Positions 6,592 to 14,680 are shown, counted from the first letter of the stretch. The stretch: DNA of 22,969 nt from Spirochaetaceae bacterium (GCA_031265015.1 JAISDG010000126.1:1-22969); one strand, 5' to 3'. The notes: a model not told the origin generated them from the letters alone. Translations and numbers: made by a program.

Positions 6592-7584
6592 TTAGATAAC
6601 ATCTTCCGGCCCGTAATAAACGGAACGGAGCTGATCGCTTTCTATCCATTTAAGGATGTTCTGATTGAATTCTTTGGAGGAATTGTACCCCATTTTTTTG
6701 AGCCTTTCGTTCATGGCCGCGACTTCGATGATAATCGGTATGTTCCGCCCCGGTTTGACGGGGATTTCCAGTTTGGGAATACTTACCCCCAAAAATTCCC
6801 TGTACTGTTCTTCGCTGCCAAGCCTGTCGTAGTTCTTCACGGAGTCCCATTCTTCCAGTACCACCACAAGCTGGATCTGCTTGCGATCCCTGATAGCCCG
6901 GACCCCAAAAAGGTGGGTAACATTGATAATCCCCAGTCCCCGGATTTCCATATGGTGGCCTATGATTTTATTGGCCCCTTCGCCCATCAGGATATTGCCG
7001 TTGACACAGTGCATTTCCACCACGTCGTCCGCTACCAGGCGGTGGCCCCGTTCGATCAGCTCCAGGGCCGTTTCGCTCTTTCCCACTCCCGAATCACCAA
7101 GGATAAGGATGCCCAGGCCGTAGACTTCCACCAAAACTCCGTGGATACTTTTTTGGGGGGCAAAGATACTGGACAGGATGCGGGTCAACCGAAGTACAAA
7201 TTCCGAGGTTTCCAGGTCGGTCTGCAGCAGGGGACATTCGGCTTTTTCGGCTTCTTCAAAAAAACCGGACACCGGACTTAAACCGTGGGTAAATATACAG
7301 CAGGGAATTTTGTAGGTAAAAAGCTGTCCGATGGAATTGAAATTTTTTTCCGCCGCCAGCTTGTCCACCGCCGCGGTTTCGCCCCTTCCAAAAATCTGTA
7401 CCCGCTCATGGGCAAAGGAATCGTAAAAACCCATAACCGCCAGGCCCGGACGGTTAAGATTGGGTACGGTTATGGCCCTGTCCAGGCCTTTTCTGCCCCC
7501 TATGCAGCGCAGATTAAGGGAATTATGTTCCTTCAGATCAATGTCAATTAAATCCAGAACGGAAATTTCCTTCAGGGAAGCCAT
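6592..7584 (-). CDS. hprK: HPr kinase/phosphorylase
   Basis: A 330-residue bifunctional enzyme that phosphorylates or dephosphorylates HPr on Ser46 according to energy and sugar-phosphate status. The N-terminal regulatory domain (~1-130) has LKEHNSLNLRCIGGRKGL. The C-terminal catalytic domain has His148 (SIHGVLVE), Walker A GDSGVGKS (163-170), the acidic pair at 186-187 (VADDVVE) and the HprK signature MEIRGLGIINVTH (212-224). Start 7584 matches the expected N-terminus MASLKEISVLDL. In-frame ATGs at 7617 and 7665 would add unconserved residues. No Shine-Dalgarno precedes 7584 and a promoter-like sequence abuts it. It lies 98 bases after cbiO and 14 bases before HPr, with which it forms a natural functional pair. 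Confidence 0.95.
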   Translation of the reverse strand: MASLKEISVLDLIDIDLKEHNSLNLRCIGGRKGLDRAITVPNLNRPGLAVMGFYDSFAHERVQIFGRGETAAVDKLAAEKNFNSIGQLFTYKIPCCIFTHGLSPVSGFFEEAEKAECPLLQTDLETSEFVLRLTRILSSIFAPQKSIHGVLVEVYGLGILILGDSGVGKSETALELIERGHRLVADDVVEMHCVNGNILMGEGANKIIGHHMEIRGLGIINVTHLFGVRAIRDRKQIQLVVVLEEWDSVKNYDRLGSEEQYREFLGVSIPKLEIPVKPGRNIPIIIEVAAMNERLKKMGYNSSKEFNQNILKWIESDQLRSVYYGPEDVI

Positions 7585-7591
7585 ACATTGT

Positions 7592-7620
7592 ATAGTACCG
7601 TAAAACGGCGGCGGCATCAA
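7592..7620 (-). promoter_or_regulatory. candidate promoter directly before hprK
   Basis: On the minus strand TTGATG (7620-7615), a 17-base spacer and TACTAT (7597-7592) precede the hprK ATG by only 7 bases. Transcription from here would start at or within a base or two of the start codon, giving a leaderless message. Each hexamer matches consensus at only about four positions. Confidence 0.3.
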
Positions 7621-7682
7621 CCGACCGCGTTGCGCCGCGTTAAATCTAACCGCATCCTCATCCATGAGGGGCGCGGCCCCGG

Positions 7683-8426
7683 CTAGATATGCTCAAGGGC
7701 AGCCAGGCCGCACTCCTCAAGCAGTTTTTCATTGCGGAGGACGGAGTCCGCCGGGCCGTCGGCGCGGATGCTTCCCTGGTTCAACACGATTGCCCGGGAG
7801 CTCAGGGTCTCGACAAAAGCGGTGTCGTGGGTAGCGATGAGCATGGTCTGTGGCAGCGCCGCGAGGATTTTTGTAAGAGCGCGCCTGCCCCGGGGGTCGA
7901 GAAAGGCGGTCGGTTCGTCGAGCAGCAGAACCTGGGGCTCCATGATAAGTATCGCGGCAAGGGCGGCAAGCCGTTTTTCTCCACCGGAAAGTTTGTGGCT
8001 CATACGGTCTTTTAAGTGGCCGATGCCGAGGGAGCGCAGGAGTAGTCCGGCTTTGTCTTCAAGCCCGGTTCCACCATCGGCCTTGTCCCGGCCATAGTTC
8101 AACGGTCCGAATAACACGTCTTCCCAGACCGTACTCATAAAAAGCTGATCGTCCGGGTTCTGGAAGACAAGGCCGGCCCGCGCCCGCACTTCCGCCAAGG
8201 CAGATTTTTCAAGTTTGACGCCGCAAATCTCAACGGAACCCCCATGAATGGGCAGTATCCCCAGGAGGGAGAGGAACAGCGTAGACTTCCCCGCTCCGTT
8301 CGCGCCGAGTAACGCGATCCGCTCACCGGCTTTGGCATCGAAGCTCACATCTTTCAGTACACGCCCCAGATGGGGGCCCAGCTGGGTATGTGGATATTCG
8401 ACAGAGAGATTGCGAACCCGCAGCAT
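7683..8426 (-). CDS. cbiO: ECF-type cobalt/nickel ABC transporter ATPase
   Basis: A 247-residue ATPase that powers metal uptake with CbiM and CbiQ at the inner membrane. It has Walker A GANGAGKS (41-48), the Q-loop QNPDDQLF (89-96, characteristic of ECF ATPases), signature LSGGEKR (146-152), Walker B LLLDEP (167-172) and switch His200 (ATHD). The start at 8426 overlaps the cbiQ stop by one base (TAATG), which implies translational coupling; the frame's upstream extension is cbiQ-overlapping and not family-like. It is the last gene of the cbiMN-Q-O unit. Only one ATPase is encoded, so it should act as a homodimer. Whether the substrate is Co(II) or Ni(II) cannot be read from this subunit. Confidence 0.93.
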   Translation of the reverse strand: MLRVRNLSVEYPHTQLGPHLGRVLKDVSFDAKAGERIALLGANGAGKSTLFLSLLGILPIHGGSVEICGVKLEKSALAEVRARAGLVFQNPDDQLFMSTVWEDVLFGPLNYGRDKADGGTGLEDKAGLLLRSLGIGHLKDRMSHKLSGGEKRLAALAAILIMEPQVLLLDEPTAFLDPRGRRALTKILAALPQTMLIATHDTAFVETLSSRAIVLNQGSIRADGPADSVLRNEKLLEECGLAALEHI

Positions 8427-9262
8427 TATAAAAACAGTTTTCCCAGCGCCACGCTTACGTTGCACAACCTCAGCATACCGAAGACCGCCAGGCTGAGCGC
8501 CACATAGGCAAGGTTGACCGGCGTGAACACCCCCGCCGCGGTTTGGGTAAAACACTTCCGCGGCGCGCCCCGGTAAACGCCGGCGAACCCCCGGCACTTC
8601 ATCGCGCAGAATACCCGTTCCGCCCGGTCAAAACTGCGCAGGAGGAGCCGCCCCATGAACGGGCCCATATCCTTCATCCGAAGCGCCTTCGCCCCCGGCG
8701 ACCGCAGAGCGTATGCCGTCCACATTGCTTCCGCCTCGTCCAGCAGGGTGGTAATGTAACGCATCGTAAGAATGATCTGCAGGCCGAATACCCGGAATGC
8801 CGGGGGCGCGGTGATACACTCCGCGATCTCATAGAACGGCGTTGTCGCCATGAGCAGAAGCAGGGCAATCACGGTGAATGTAGTTTTAAGAAGGATCGCC
8901 GCGAAGAAAACCATGCCCCTGGTAACGGTGAACGCGGCACCGAGGACGCTGAGCGTAAAGGCCGGCTCCCGCATCAGCATGAGGTTGGAAAGGGCGAAGA
9001 AGAGCACGAAGGGAAGAACGGGCGCAAGCCGGGCGAAGAGAAGTTTCCACGGGGCGCCGGACACCGAAGCGGCAAGCACCGGATAGAAGAGAAAAGGAAC
9101 AAGGGCGCTGAGACTGGCGGGCGGTACCGATACGACGGTGACAATATAACCCAGCGTTACAATGCCCTTTGCCGCGGGGTGCAGGCCATGGATAAGCGAA
9201 TCGCCAAGGCCAAGCCGCTCAAAATGGCCGATACCGCCGCCGGCCCTGTGGAACTGCCCCAC
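8426..9262 (-). CDS. cbiQ: ECF transporter transmembrane coupling protein CbiQ
   Basis: A 278-residue EcfT-type membrane protein linking the metal-binding CbiM to the CbiO ATPase. It has several hydrophobic segments (about 34-56, 72-92, 105-135, 155-170 and 243-262). The two coupling helices carry the family Ala-Arg-Gly type motifs: TAYALRSPGAK and, 38 residues later, CAMKCRGF. The start is GTG at 9262, whose bases overlap the cbiM TAG stop (TAGTG). The start is inferred from this coupling and from the length; the first ~20 residues are plausible for CbiQ (HFERLGLGDSLIHGL). Middle gene of a three-gene overlapping operon. Confidence 0.92.
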   Translation of the reverse strand: MGQFHRAGGGIGHFERLGLGDSLIHGLHPAAKGIVTLGYIVTVVSVPPASLSALVPFLFYPVLAASVSGAPWKLLFARLAPVLPFVLFFALSNLMLMREPAFTLSVLGAAFTVTRGMVFFAAILLKTTFTVIALLLLMATTPFYEIAECITAPPAFRVFGLQIILTMRYITTLLDEAEAMWTAYALRSPGAKALRMKDMGPFMGRLLLRSFDRAERVFCAMKCRGFAGVYRGAPRKCFTQTAAGVFTPVNLAYVALSLAVFGMLRLCNVSVALGKLFL

Positions 9263-10266
9263 TAGACGGACGCCTTCCTTTTTCGTGCCCTGTGAATGAG
9301 CAGCCCCGCCCCGCCCGCGAGGATTACCGTAATAAGGCTGCCGGCAATGCCGGCCAGGGCCGTTTCGCCGCCGGAACCCGCGCCGTTTTTCAGGGCATAG
9401 CCGGGGAGAAGGGCGGTTTTTTCAACGGTTTCGGCGGCGGCCCGGAAAACCGGACCCTCTCGTTCAAGCTCCGCGGTCCCGGCGGTTTTTTCCATCGCCC
9501 ATTCCAGGCCGTCCGGGTTGGAGGACGCGAAAATGGAGAGCCCCCCCGCAGCAAAAGCCGAGAGAAGGGCAAACACGGCAATAACGGCGCCGATCCGAAC
9601 ACCCTTCCCTTTACTGCCGGATACTTCGGCTTCGAGCAGTTCCGGACGGACGCCGTACACAAAACACAAGACTGCCGCCGTGACAATGCCCTCCACGAGG
9701 CCGATTGCCAGATGGATGGGCTGCATCAGCAGGACAAAGGTCCCAAAGGGCAGCTCGGTCACGCCGGAAACCAGGGTCTCCAGCACAACGCCGAACGCGC
9801 CAAGCTGAAGGCCGATGACAACGGCCAGAATCGACGCGAGGGTGATCGTCTTTTTGTTAAGCTTCTTTGCGGCGATGGGCTTGTAGATAAAGGGAAAGGC
9901 CAAAAGGCACGAGGCCGCCGCCATGTTGATGACGTTGCAGCCGTAGGCGAGGAGCCCGCCGTCCGCGAAAAACAGGCACTGGATCAGCAGCACACTCGCC
10001 AGCGTGATAAACGCCGGAAACGGCCCCAGAACCGCCGCGAGCAGCACGCCGCCCCCGATGTGACCCGAAGATCCCGTACCGGGGATCGTAAAGTTGATCA
10101 TCTGCCCGGCAAAGACAAAAGCTCCCATGACGCCCATCATAGGGATTTTTTTCTCGTCCAATCCGCCGGAACCGGTTTTCTTAACCGAAACGCCGATAGC
10201 CGCGGCGCCCGCCGCGAGCATCACGGCGCCCACCGGCGGTGAAAGCAAAGCATCCGCCATATGCAT
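9262..10266 (-). CDS. cbiM: cobalt/nickel ECF substrate-binding protein, CbiM fused to CbiN-like PDGLE domain
   Basis: A 334-residue membrane protein that captures the metal ion. The mature N-terminus MHMADALL places His2 as the expected metal ligand, and a second metal-site His lies in SGHIGGG (His69). The CbiM core with multiple transmembrane helices covers ~1-210. After a short basic linker a helix (~224-245) leads into NPDGLEWAMEKTAG (250-263), the PDGLE domain that replaces or mimics CbiN/NikN, then a final transmembrane helix (~305-325). Thus no separate cbiN is needed. GGAGG lies 8 bases before the ATG. The domain set fits either nickel or cobalt uptake; there is no hydrogenase, urease or cobalamin gene nearby to decide. 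Confidence 0.93.
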   Translation of the reverse strand: MHMADALLSPPVGAVMLAAGAAAIGVSVKKTGSGGLDEKKIPMMGVMGAFVFAGQMINFTIPGTGSSGHIGGGVLLAAVLGPFPAFITLASVLLIQCLFFADGGLLAYGCNVINMAAASCLLAFPFIYKPIAAKKLNKKTITLASILAVVIGLQLGAFGVVLETLVSGVTELPFGTFVLLMQPIHLAIGLVEGIVTAAVLCFVYGVRPELLEAEVSGSKGKGVRIGAVIAVFALLSAFAAGGLSIFASSNPDGLEWAMEKTAGTAELEREGPVFRAAAETVEKTALLPGYALKNGAGSGGETALAGIAGSLITVILAGGAGLLIHRARKRKASV

Positions 10267-10288
10267 GATACGCCTCCAAAAGAGATTG

Positions 10289-10318
10289 ATTTGGCGGAGA
10301 ACCTGAATCCTCCCAAAT
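10289..10318 (-). promoter_or_regulatory. bulged hairpin in cbiM leader
   Basis: Arms ATTTG-GGAG and CTCC-CAAAT (on the minus strand, with a 2-base bulge on the 3' arm) form a stem about 22 bases before the cbiM start, close to its GGAGG. The 211 bases between the CBS-ACT gene and cbiM hold no gene. They also contain the direct repeat ATGAAAT flanking GCGCGC at 10419-10438. I see no cobalamin-riboswitch B12 box. A metal-responsive leader is possible but unproven. Confidence 0.3.
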
Positions 10319-10477
10319 TCCCCTTATCACGTCTTCATGACATAATGCAGAATTTTCGTAATCCCGGATAAGCATCGCACGAAGGCCGCAGGACCGTCAA
10401 CCACAGACCCCGCCGCGAATGAAATGCGCGCATGAAATTCCGGCGCAGTTTTCAAACCTTCCGGAGAATGGCTGAAT

Positions 10478-11122
10478 CTATTCCCGAATATCTTCCAGGG
10501 TGATGTCGGATATACCCTGGATAATTGCCTCTGTTTCTTCACGGGAAAGGCCTTCCACTTTGAAGGTAGCCCGGCGGTGGGCCACATCATCTCCCTCGGC
10601 GGTAACCAGGGAAACGATATTCCCGCCCTTTTCGGCCAGGGCGCTGGAAACTTTGGCAATCTGGCCGGGATGTTCCCCCATGCTTAAGGTAAAGCGTACT
10701 CCCGCATGACGCGCCCCGAAGGCGTTGACAAAGACATGGAACAGGTCCGTGTCGGTGATGATCCCCACCAGGAGGGATCCCCGCATTACCGGAAGGCAGC
10801 CCACGTTCTTGTCGGACATGATCCGGGCAGCTTCTTCAACCACCTCGTTTTCATCCACGGTGATGACCTTTTTAACCATGATTTCGGAGACCTTCATCTT
10901 GGTTAACAGGTAGCTGATCTCGTACATGTCCAGGGTGGTAGCCTCGGAGGGGCTGGCTTTGATCAGATCCTCCCTGGTAATAACGCCCACCAGCGTATTA
11001 TTTTTATCCAGCACTGGCAGGTGGCCTACATTTTCCTTATCCATCAGGGACCGGGTTTCGGTTACCGAAGCATCGGGATGTACATACACGGGATTCTTGG
11101 TCATAACGCGGGAAATAATCAT
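10478..11122 (-). CDS. CBS-CBS-ACT domain protein
   Basis: A 214-residue cytoplasmic regulatory protein. CBS1 is at ~3-60 (VMTKNPVYVHPDASV, VGVITREDL), CBS2 at ~77-134 (IMVKKVITVDENE, VGIITDTDLF) and an ACT domain at ~141-214 (RFTLSMGEHPGQIAKVSSAL, then GGNIVSLVT). CBS pairs usually bind adenine nucleotides and ACT domains usually bind amino acids. GGAG precedes the ATG. It follows livF on the same strand with ~66 bases between, interrupted by a hairpin. The arrangement resembles AcuB-like proteins. No catalytic domain is present, so it probably senses ligands and contacts another protein. A role in controlling branched-chain amino-acid transport or metabolism is inference from position. Confidence 0.9.
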   Translation of the reverse strand: MIISRVMTKNPVYVHPDASVTETRSLMDKENVGHLPVLDKNNTLVGVITREDLIKASPSEATTLDMYEISYLLTKMKVSEIMVKKVITVDENEVVEEAARIMSDKNVGCLPVMRGSLLVGIITDTDLFHVFVNAFGARHAGVRFTLSMGEHPGQIAKVSSALAEKGGNIVSLVTAEGDDVAHRRATFKVEGLSREETEAIIQGISDITLEDIRE

Positions 11123-11161
11123 ACTCTTCTCCTACTTACAAGTTTTTCCTATGTAATAAGC

Positions 11162-11189
11162 AGCGGCGCCATTCCGGCGGCGCGCCGCT
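11162..11189 (-). terminator. hairpin between livF and the CBS-ACT gene
   Basis: Perfect 8-bp arms AGCGGCGC and GCGCCGCT, with a 12-base loop, begin inside the livF stop codon and are followed by TGCTTATTAC. With no T-run it is more likely an attenuator or mRNA-processing barrier than a full stop, allowing lower expression of the CBS-ACT gene. Confidence 0.5.
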
Positions 11190-11896
11190 TATCCTCCAAG
11201 GTAAGCTTCTTTAACGGCGTTGTCCCGCATCAGTTCCGCCGCGGGCCCCGATTTTACCACCCCGCCGGTTTCCAGAATATACGCCCGGGCGGCGACACCC
11301 AGGGCTTTGTAGGCGTTCTGCTCTACAAGAAGGATGGTGGTTCCCTCCCGGTTGATGCGCCGGATGATCCCAAAAATTTCGTCCACCAGGATCGGGGCCA
11401 AACCCATGGAAGGTTCATCCAGGAGGAGGAGTTTGGGCCTTGCCATCAGCCCCCGGCCCATGGCAAGCATCTGCTGTTCACCGCCGGAGAGGGTTCCCGC
11501 AACCTGCCGGGCCCGTTCCCTAAGCCGGGGAAAGAGATCGTATACCATCTCCAGATCCGACCTGATACCGGCGTGATCCGTCCGGGTATAGGCCCCCATT
11601 TCCAGGTTATCCCGGACCGAAAGATTGGCAAAAATACGCCTTCCCTCGGGAACATGGACAAGGCCTGCCGCAACGATTTTATCCGGGGACAAGGCCGAAA
11701 TATCGCCGCCGTTAAATTCCACGGAACCGGCGGTTTTTTTTATCACATTGGAAATGCCGTTCAGGGTGGTGGATTTGCCGGCGCCGTTGGATCCGATAAG
11801 GGTGATAATTTCCCCTTCGGCGACCTCAAAAGAAATGCCCCGCAAAGCCTGGATAGCGCCGTAATGGATCGTTAAATCCCGTACCAGGAGGATCAT
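11189..11896 (-). CDS. livF: branched-chain amino-acid ABC transporter ATPase LivF
   Basis: A 235-residue ATPase, one of the two nucleotide-binding subunits of the HAAT-family importer. It has Walker A GSNGAGKS (35-42), LivF-specific PEGRRIF (83-89), signature LSGGEQQML (136-144), Walker B LLLLDEP (156-162), and VEQN in place of the switch His (191-194), which is normal for LivF. The ATG at 11896 overlaps the livG stop (ATGA), so the two are translationally coupled. Length matches the family (~235). It is the last gene of livH-M-G-F; a hairpin at its stop separates it from the CBS-ACT gene. Confidence 0.95.
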   Translation of the reverse strand: MILLVRDLTIHYGAIQALRGISFEVAEGEIITLIGSNGAGKSTTLNGISNVIKKTAGSVEFNGGDISALSPDKIVAAGLVHVPEGRRIFANLSVRDNLEMGAYTRTDHAGIRSDLEMVYDLFPRLRERARQVAGTLSGGEQQMLAMGRGLMARPKLLLLDEPSMGLAPILVDEIFGIIRRINREGTTILLVEQNAYKALGVAARAYILETGGVVKSGPAAELMRDNAVKEAYLGG

Positions 11897-12696
11897 TTTA
11901 CCGCGTCCTCTCCCAGGTAAGCCTTGATAACCGCCGGATTTTTTTGGATGTCTTCCGGCGTTCCCGCGGCAATGGTCCTGCCGTAATCCAGCACGATGAT
12001 CCGCTCGCAGATCCCCATCACCAGGCGCATATCGTGCTCAATAAGAAGAATGGTAAGCCGGAATTCCCTGCGGATAAAACCGATAAGCTCCATCAGTTCC
12101 CCGGTTTCCTGGGGGTTCATTCCCGCGGCGGGTTCATCCAGCAGAAGAAGCCGGGGATTGGCCGCCAGGGCCCGGACAATTTCCAGTTTCCGTTGTTCGC
12201 CGTAGGGCAGGTTCCGGGCAAGTTCGTGTTTCTTGGCTTCGATCCTGAACAGTGAAAGAAGCTCCCCGGTTTTTTGGATCATCCGGTCCTCGTCCATCCG
12301 GAACCGTTTAAGCCGGAAGAGTACATCCAGGGGGGTTTCTACCCGCCGGGAATGGAGGGCAATGCGGACATTGTCTTCCACCGTCATGCTGCCGAAAAGC
12401 CGGATATTCTGGAAGGTTCTGGATATGCCGATATGGTTCAGCGATGCGGGACCCATGGTACCCACATTGTACACTTTACCCTTGGGGTCCCAGTAGTTAA
12501 TTTCCCCGGTGGTGGGAGTATAGACCCCGGAAAGCATGTTAAAGACCGTGGTCTTTCCCGCGCCGTTGGGACCGATAAGCCCCACCAGTTCTCCCGGCGC
12601 CAGGTCGCAGTAAAAATCACTCACCGCCTTAAGGCCCCCAAACACAATGGAAAGACCCGTTACCTGCAAAAGGAGCCCGCCCCCGCGGCCGTTCAT
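11893..12696 (-). CDS. livG: branched-chain amino-acid ABC transporter ATPase LivG
   Basis: A 267-residue ATPase, partner of LivF. It has Walker A GPNGAGKT (42-49), Q-loop TFQNIRLF (94-101), the LivG-type signature LPYGEQRKLE (163-172), Walker B LLLLDEP (183-189), switch His221 (IEHDM) and the family's C-terminal NPAVIKAYLG (253-262). A short insertion, YWDPKGKVYNV, follows the first beta sheet near 68-78 and makes it slightly longer than usual. The ATG overlaps the livM stop (ATGA) and its own stop overlaps livF in the same way. Confidence 0.95.
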   Translation of the reverse strand: MNGRGGGLLLQVTGLSIVFGGLKAVSDFYCDLAPGELVGLIGPNGAGKTTVFNMLSGVYTPTTGEINYWDPKGKVYNVGTMGPASLNHIGISRTFQNIRLFGSMTVEDNVRIALHSRRVETPLDVLFRLKRFRMDEDRMIQKTGELLSLFRIEAKKHELARNLPYGEQRKLEIVRALAANPRLLLLDEPAAGMNPQETGELMELIGFIRREFRLTILLIEHDMRLVMGICERIIVLDYGRTIAAGTPEDIQKNPAVIKAYLGEDAVK

Positions 12697-13700
12697 TTTT
12701 GCCCCCCCTGTACCGTACCCGGAGCCCGGCGTTTTCCCGAAAACAGCGAACAGACCGCGTCCCAGAGCCGGACAAAGGAAAGTTCCCGCATGCCCAAAAG
12801 TCCCTGGGGCCGGAAGAGCATGATAAAGATCAGTATAAGGGGATAAATCAGGAGCCGGTAATCCCGGAGGAAGCGGAGAAATTCCTGAAGATAGGTAAGC
12901 ACATAAGCGGCGATAATCGAACCGGTCATGGATCCCATTCCTCCCAATACCACATAAATAAGGAAGTCGATGGAACGGAGAAACTGGGCTATGTCGGGTT
13001 TGACAAAACCGTTGACCATGGCATACAGAGAGCCGCCGATACCGGCGATAAACGCGGCAACCACAAAGCCCAGCATTTTATAGCGGAAGATATTGATGCC
13101 GCAGGAATTGGCGGCGATTTCGTCTTCCCGGCAGGCCATGATCGCCCGGCCGTAACTGGACCGGAGAAAATTCTGTAGTAGCGCCACCACGAGAACCAGG
13201 ACAATTGTTACCGTTACGAGGGCCGTATCGTTCCTCATGGCCAGGACGGTGGTAAACTGCCTGCCGTTGGGACCGCCGGTAAGGGATTTAAGGTTGATAA
13301 ACACCACCCGGATAATTTCGCCAAAACCCAGGGTAACAATGGCCAGATAATCCCCGGAAAGCTTTAACACCGGAAAACCGATCAAAAACCCCGCCGCGGT
13401 GGTAAGCAGAATCGCAAGGGCCGCGGCCGCCGGAAGGGGCAGTCCCAGGTCCAGGTTAAAAAAAATGCAGGAATACGCGCCGATGGCCAGGAAACCCGCC
13501 TGCCCCAGGGAGAGCTGCCCCGTAATGCCCACGATCATGTTAACGGACATGGCCATAATGGCGTTAATGCCCCCCATGGCGATAATCCGGGCGGTGTAGA
13601 GATCCAGCACACCGGCGGACATTAAGCCTGCGGGGATTAGCACCGCCAGGATGCCCGCAGCGGTTAAAATACAGGTAGAACGAAGGGGAAAGCGGGTCAT
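12693..13700 (-). CDS. livM: branched-chain amino-acid ABC transporter permease LivM
   Basis: A 335-residue inner-membrane permease with about nine hydrophobic segments. Family marks are GQLSLGQAGF (61-70), the loop TGGPNG (141-146), SYGRAIMACREDEIAA (182-197) and the EAA-like segment VVLGGMGSMTGS (250-261) that contacts the ATPases. The C-terminal FRPQGLLG (297-304) is typical, followed by a basic cytoplasmic tail. The start overlaps the livH stop (ATGA). Together with LivH it forms the channel. No abnormality seen. Confidence 0.94.
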   Translation of the reverse strand: MTRFPLRSTCILTAAGILAVLIPAGLMSAGVLDLYTARIIAMGGINAIMAMSVNMIVGITGQLSLGQAGFLAIGAYSCIFFNLDLGLPLPAAAALAILLTTAAGFLIGFPVLKLSGDYLAIVTLGFGEIIRVVFINLKSLTGGPNGRQFTTVLAMRNDTALVTVTIVLVLVVALLQNFLRSSYGRAIMACREDEIAANSCGINIFRYKMLGFVVAAFIAGIGGSLYAMVNGFVKPDIAQFLRSIDFLIYVVLGGMGSMTGSIIAAYVLTYLQEFLRFLRDYRLLIYPLILIFIMLFRPQGLLGMRELSFVRLWDAVCSLFSGKRRAPGTVQGGQK

Positions 13701-14584
13701 ACTTTTACCCTGAGGGGTTTACCCAGTATACCCGTGGGTTTAATCAGCAATACCACGATCAGGATTGAAAACGAGATGGCGTCGCTGAACTGGCTGGAAA
13801 TAAATCCCTTGGTCATAGTTTCGGCGATGCCCAAAATAAAGCCCCCCAGCATGGCGCCGGGGATGGAACCTATGCCTCCCAGGACCGCGGCCACAAAGGC
13901 CTTAAGCCCCGGCATCATTCCCATCAGGGGATTAACCTGGGGATAGGCGGAGGCATAGAGGACGCCCCCCGCGGCAGCCAGCACCGACCCCAGGGCAAAG
14001 GTAAAAGCGATGATGCTGTTAACCGGTATTCCCATAAGGCTTGCCGCGTTTATGTCAAAAGATACGGCCCGCATGGCTTTACCCCGTTTCGTGTAATTTA
14101 TGATGTAATTCAGCGCCAGCATCAAAAGCGCCGAAAGGATGATCACGATTATCTGGATGTTTGAAATAGAAAGCGTTCCAAAGTTATAATTTTCCACCGC
14201 GGGCCGGGGAAACTGGCGGGGATTGGGCCCGATAAAGGGCAGGACCCGGGCGCCGTTTTCTAGGATAAGGCTTACCGCGATAGCGGTAATAAGCGAATTA
14301 AGCCGGGGAGCGGCGCGAAGCGGCCGGTAGGCCAGCCGTTCTATGGTAATGCCGAAGGCGGCGCAGACGATCATGGAAACCACAAAGGCTACAAGCATGC
14401 CCAGAGGCCCCGCGCCGACGGCGCCCAGCACAAAAAACGCCGCGTACGCGCCCACCATCAAAATATCGCCGTGGGCAAAGTTGATTAACAGCACAATGCC
14501 GTACACCATGGTATAGCCCAGGGCAATAAGGGCATATATGGAACCCAGAGATATGCCGTTAATTAACTGCTGTAGTACAATCAT
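13697..14584 (-). CDS. livH: branched-chain amino-acid ABC transporter permease LivH
   Basis: A 295-residue inner-membrane permease. It has the diagnostic N-terminal NGISLGSIYALIALGYTMVY and LINFAHGD (33-40), the YTKRGKAMRAV loop (164-174), and the ATPase-contacting KAFVAAVLGGIGS (228-240). It ends KPTGILGKP, as usual. The ribosome-binding site is weak (AAAGAACG). It lies 107 bases after livK, and the gap holds two strong hairpins, so expression from the livK promoter is probably reduced before this gene. First gene of the ATGA-coupled H-M-G-F run. Confidence 0.95.
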   Translation of the reverse strand: MIVLQQLINGISLGSIYALIALGYTMVYGIVLLINFAHGDILMVGAYAAFFVLGAVGAGPLGMLVAFVVSMIVCAAFGITIERLAYRPLRAAPRLNSLITAIAVSLILENGARVLPFIGPNPRQFPRPAVENYNFGTLSISNIQIIVIILSALLMLALNYIINYTKRGKAMRAVSFDINAASLMGIPVNSIIAFTFALGSVLAAAGGVLYASAYPQVNPLMGMMPGLKAFVAAVLGGIGSIPGAMLGGFILGIAETMTKGFISSQFSDAISFSILIVVLLIKPTGILGKPLRVKV

Positions 14585-14597
14585 CGTTCTTTGGAAA

Positions 14598-14629
14598 AGC
14601 CGGCGGAATGTCTATAATTTCCGCCGGCT
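14598..14629 (-). terminator. intrinsic terminator or attenuator between livK and livH
   Basis: Perfect 11-bp arms AGCCGGCGGAA / TTCCGCCGGCT with a 10-base loop are followed on the minus strand by TTTTCC. This is the best intrinsic-terminator candidate in the transport locus. Partial read-through would give more binding protein than permease, a common arrangement. Confidence 0.7.
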
Positions 14630-14653
14630 CCGATCTCCTTTATAAAACGATAC

Positions 14654-14680
14654 GTTCAAAACCCGGCAAGGGTTTTGAAC
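14654..14680 (-). terminator. second hairpin after livK
   Basis: Perfect 11-bp arms GTTCAAAACCC / GGGTTTTGAAC with the 5-base loop TTGCC (minus strand) begin 12 bases after the livK stop. No T-run follows. It may protect the livK message from 3' exonucleases, with the next hairpin doing the terminating. Confidence 0.55.

Noticed and set aside
7585..7665. 27-residue N-terminal extension of HprK
   Set aside because: The extra residues are not HprK-like and the segment contains promoter-like sequence; 7584 gives the expected N-terminus.
10267..10477. possible cobalamin riboswitch before cbiM
   Set aside because: The stretch GATTCAGGTTCTCCGCC vaguely recalls a B12 box, but order and flanking conserved elements do not fit.
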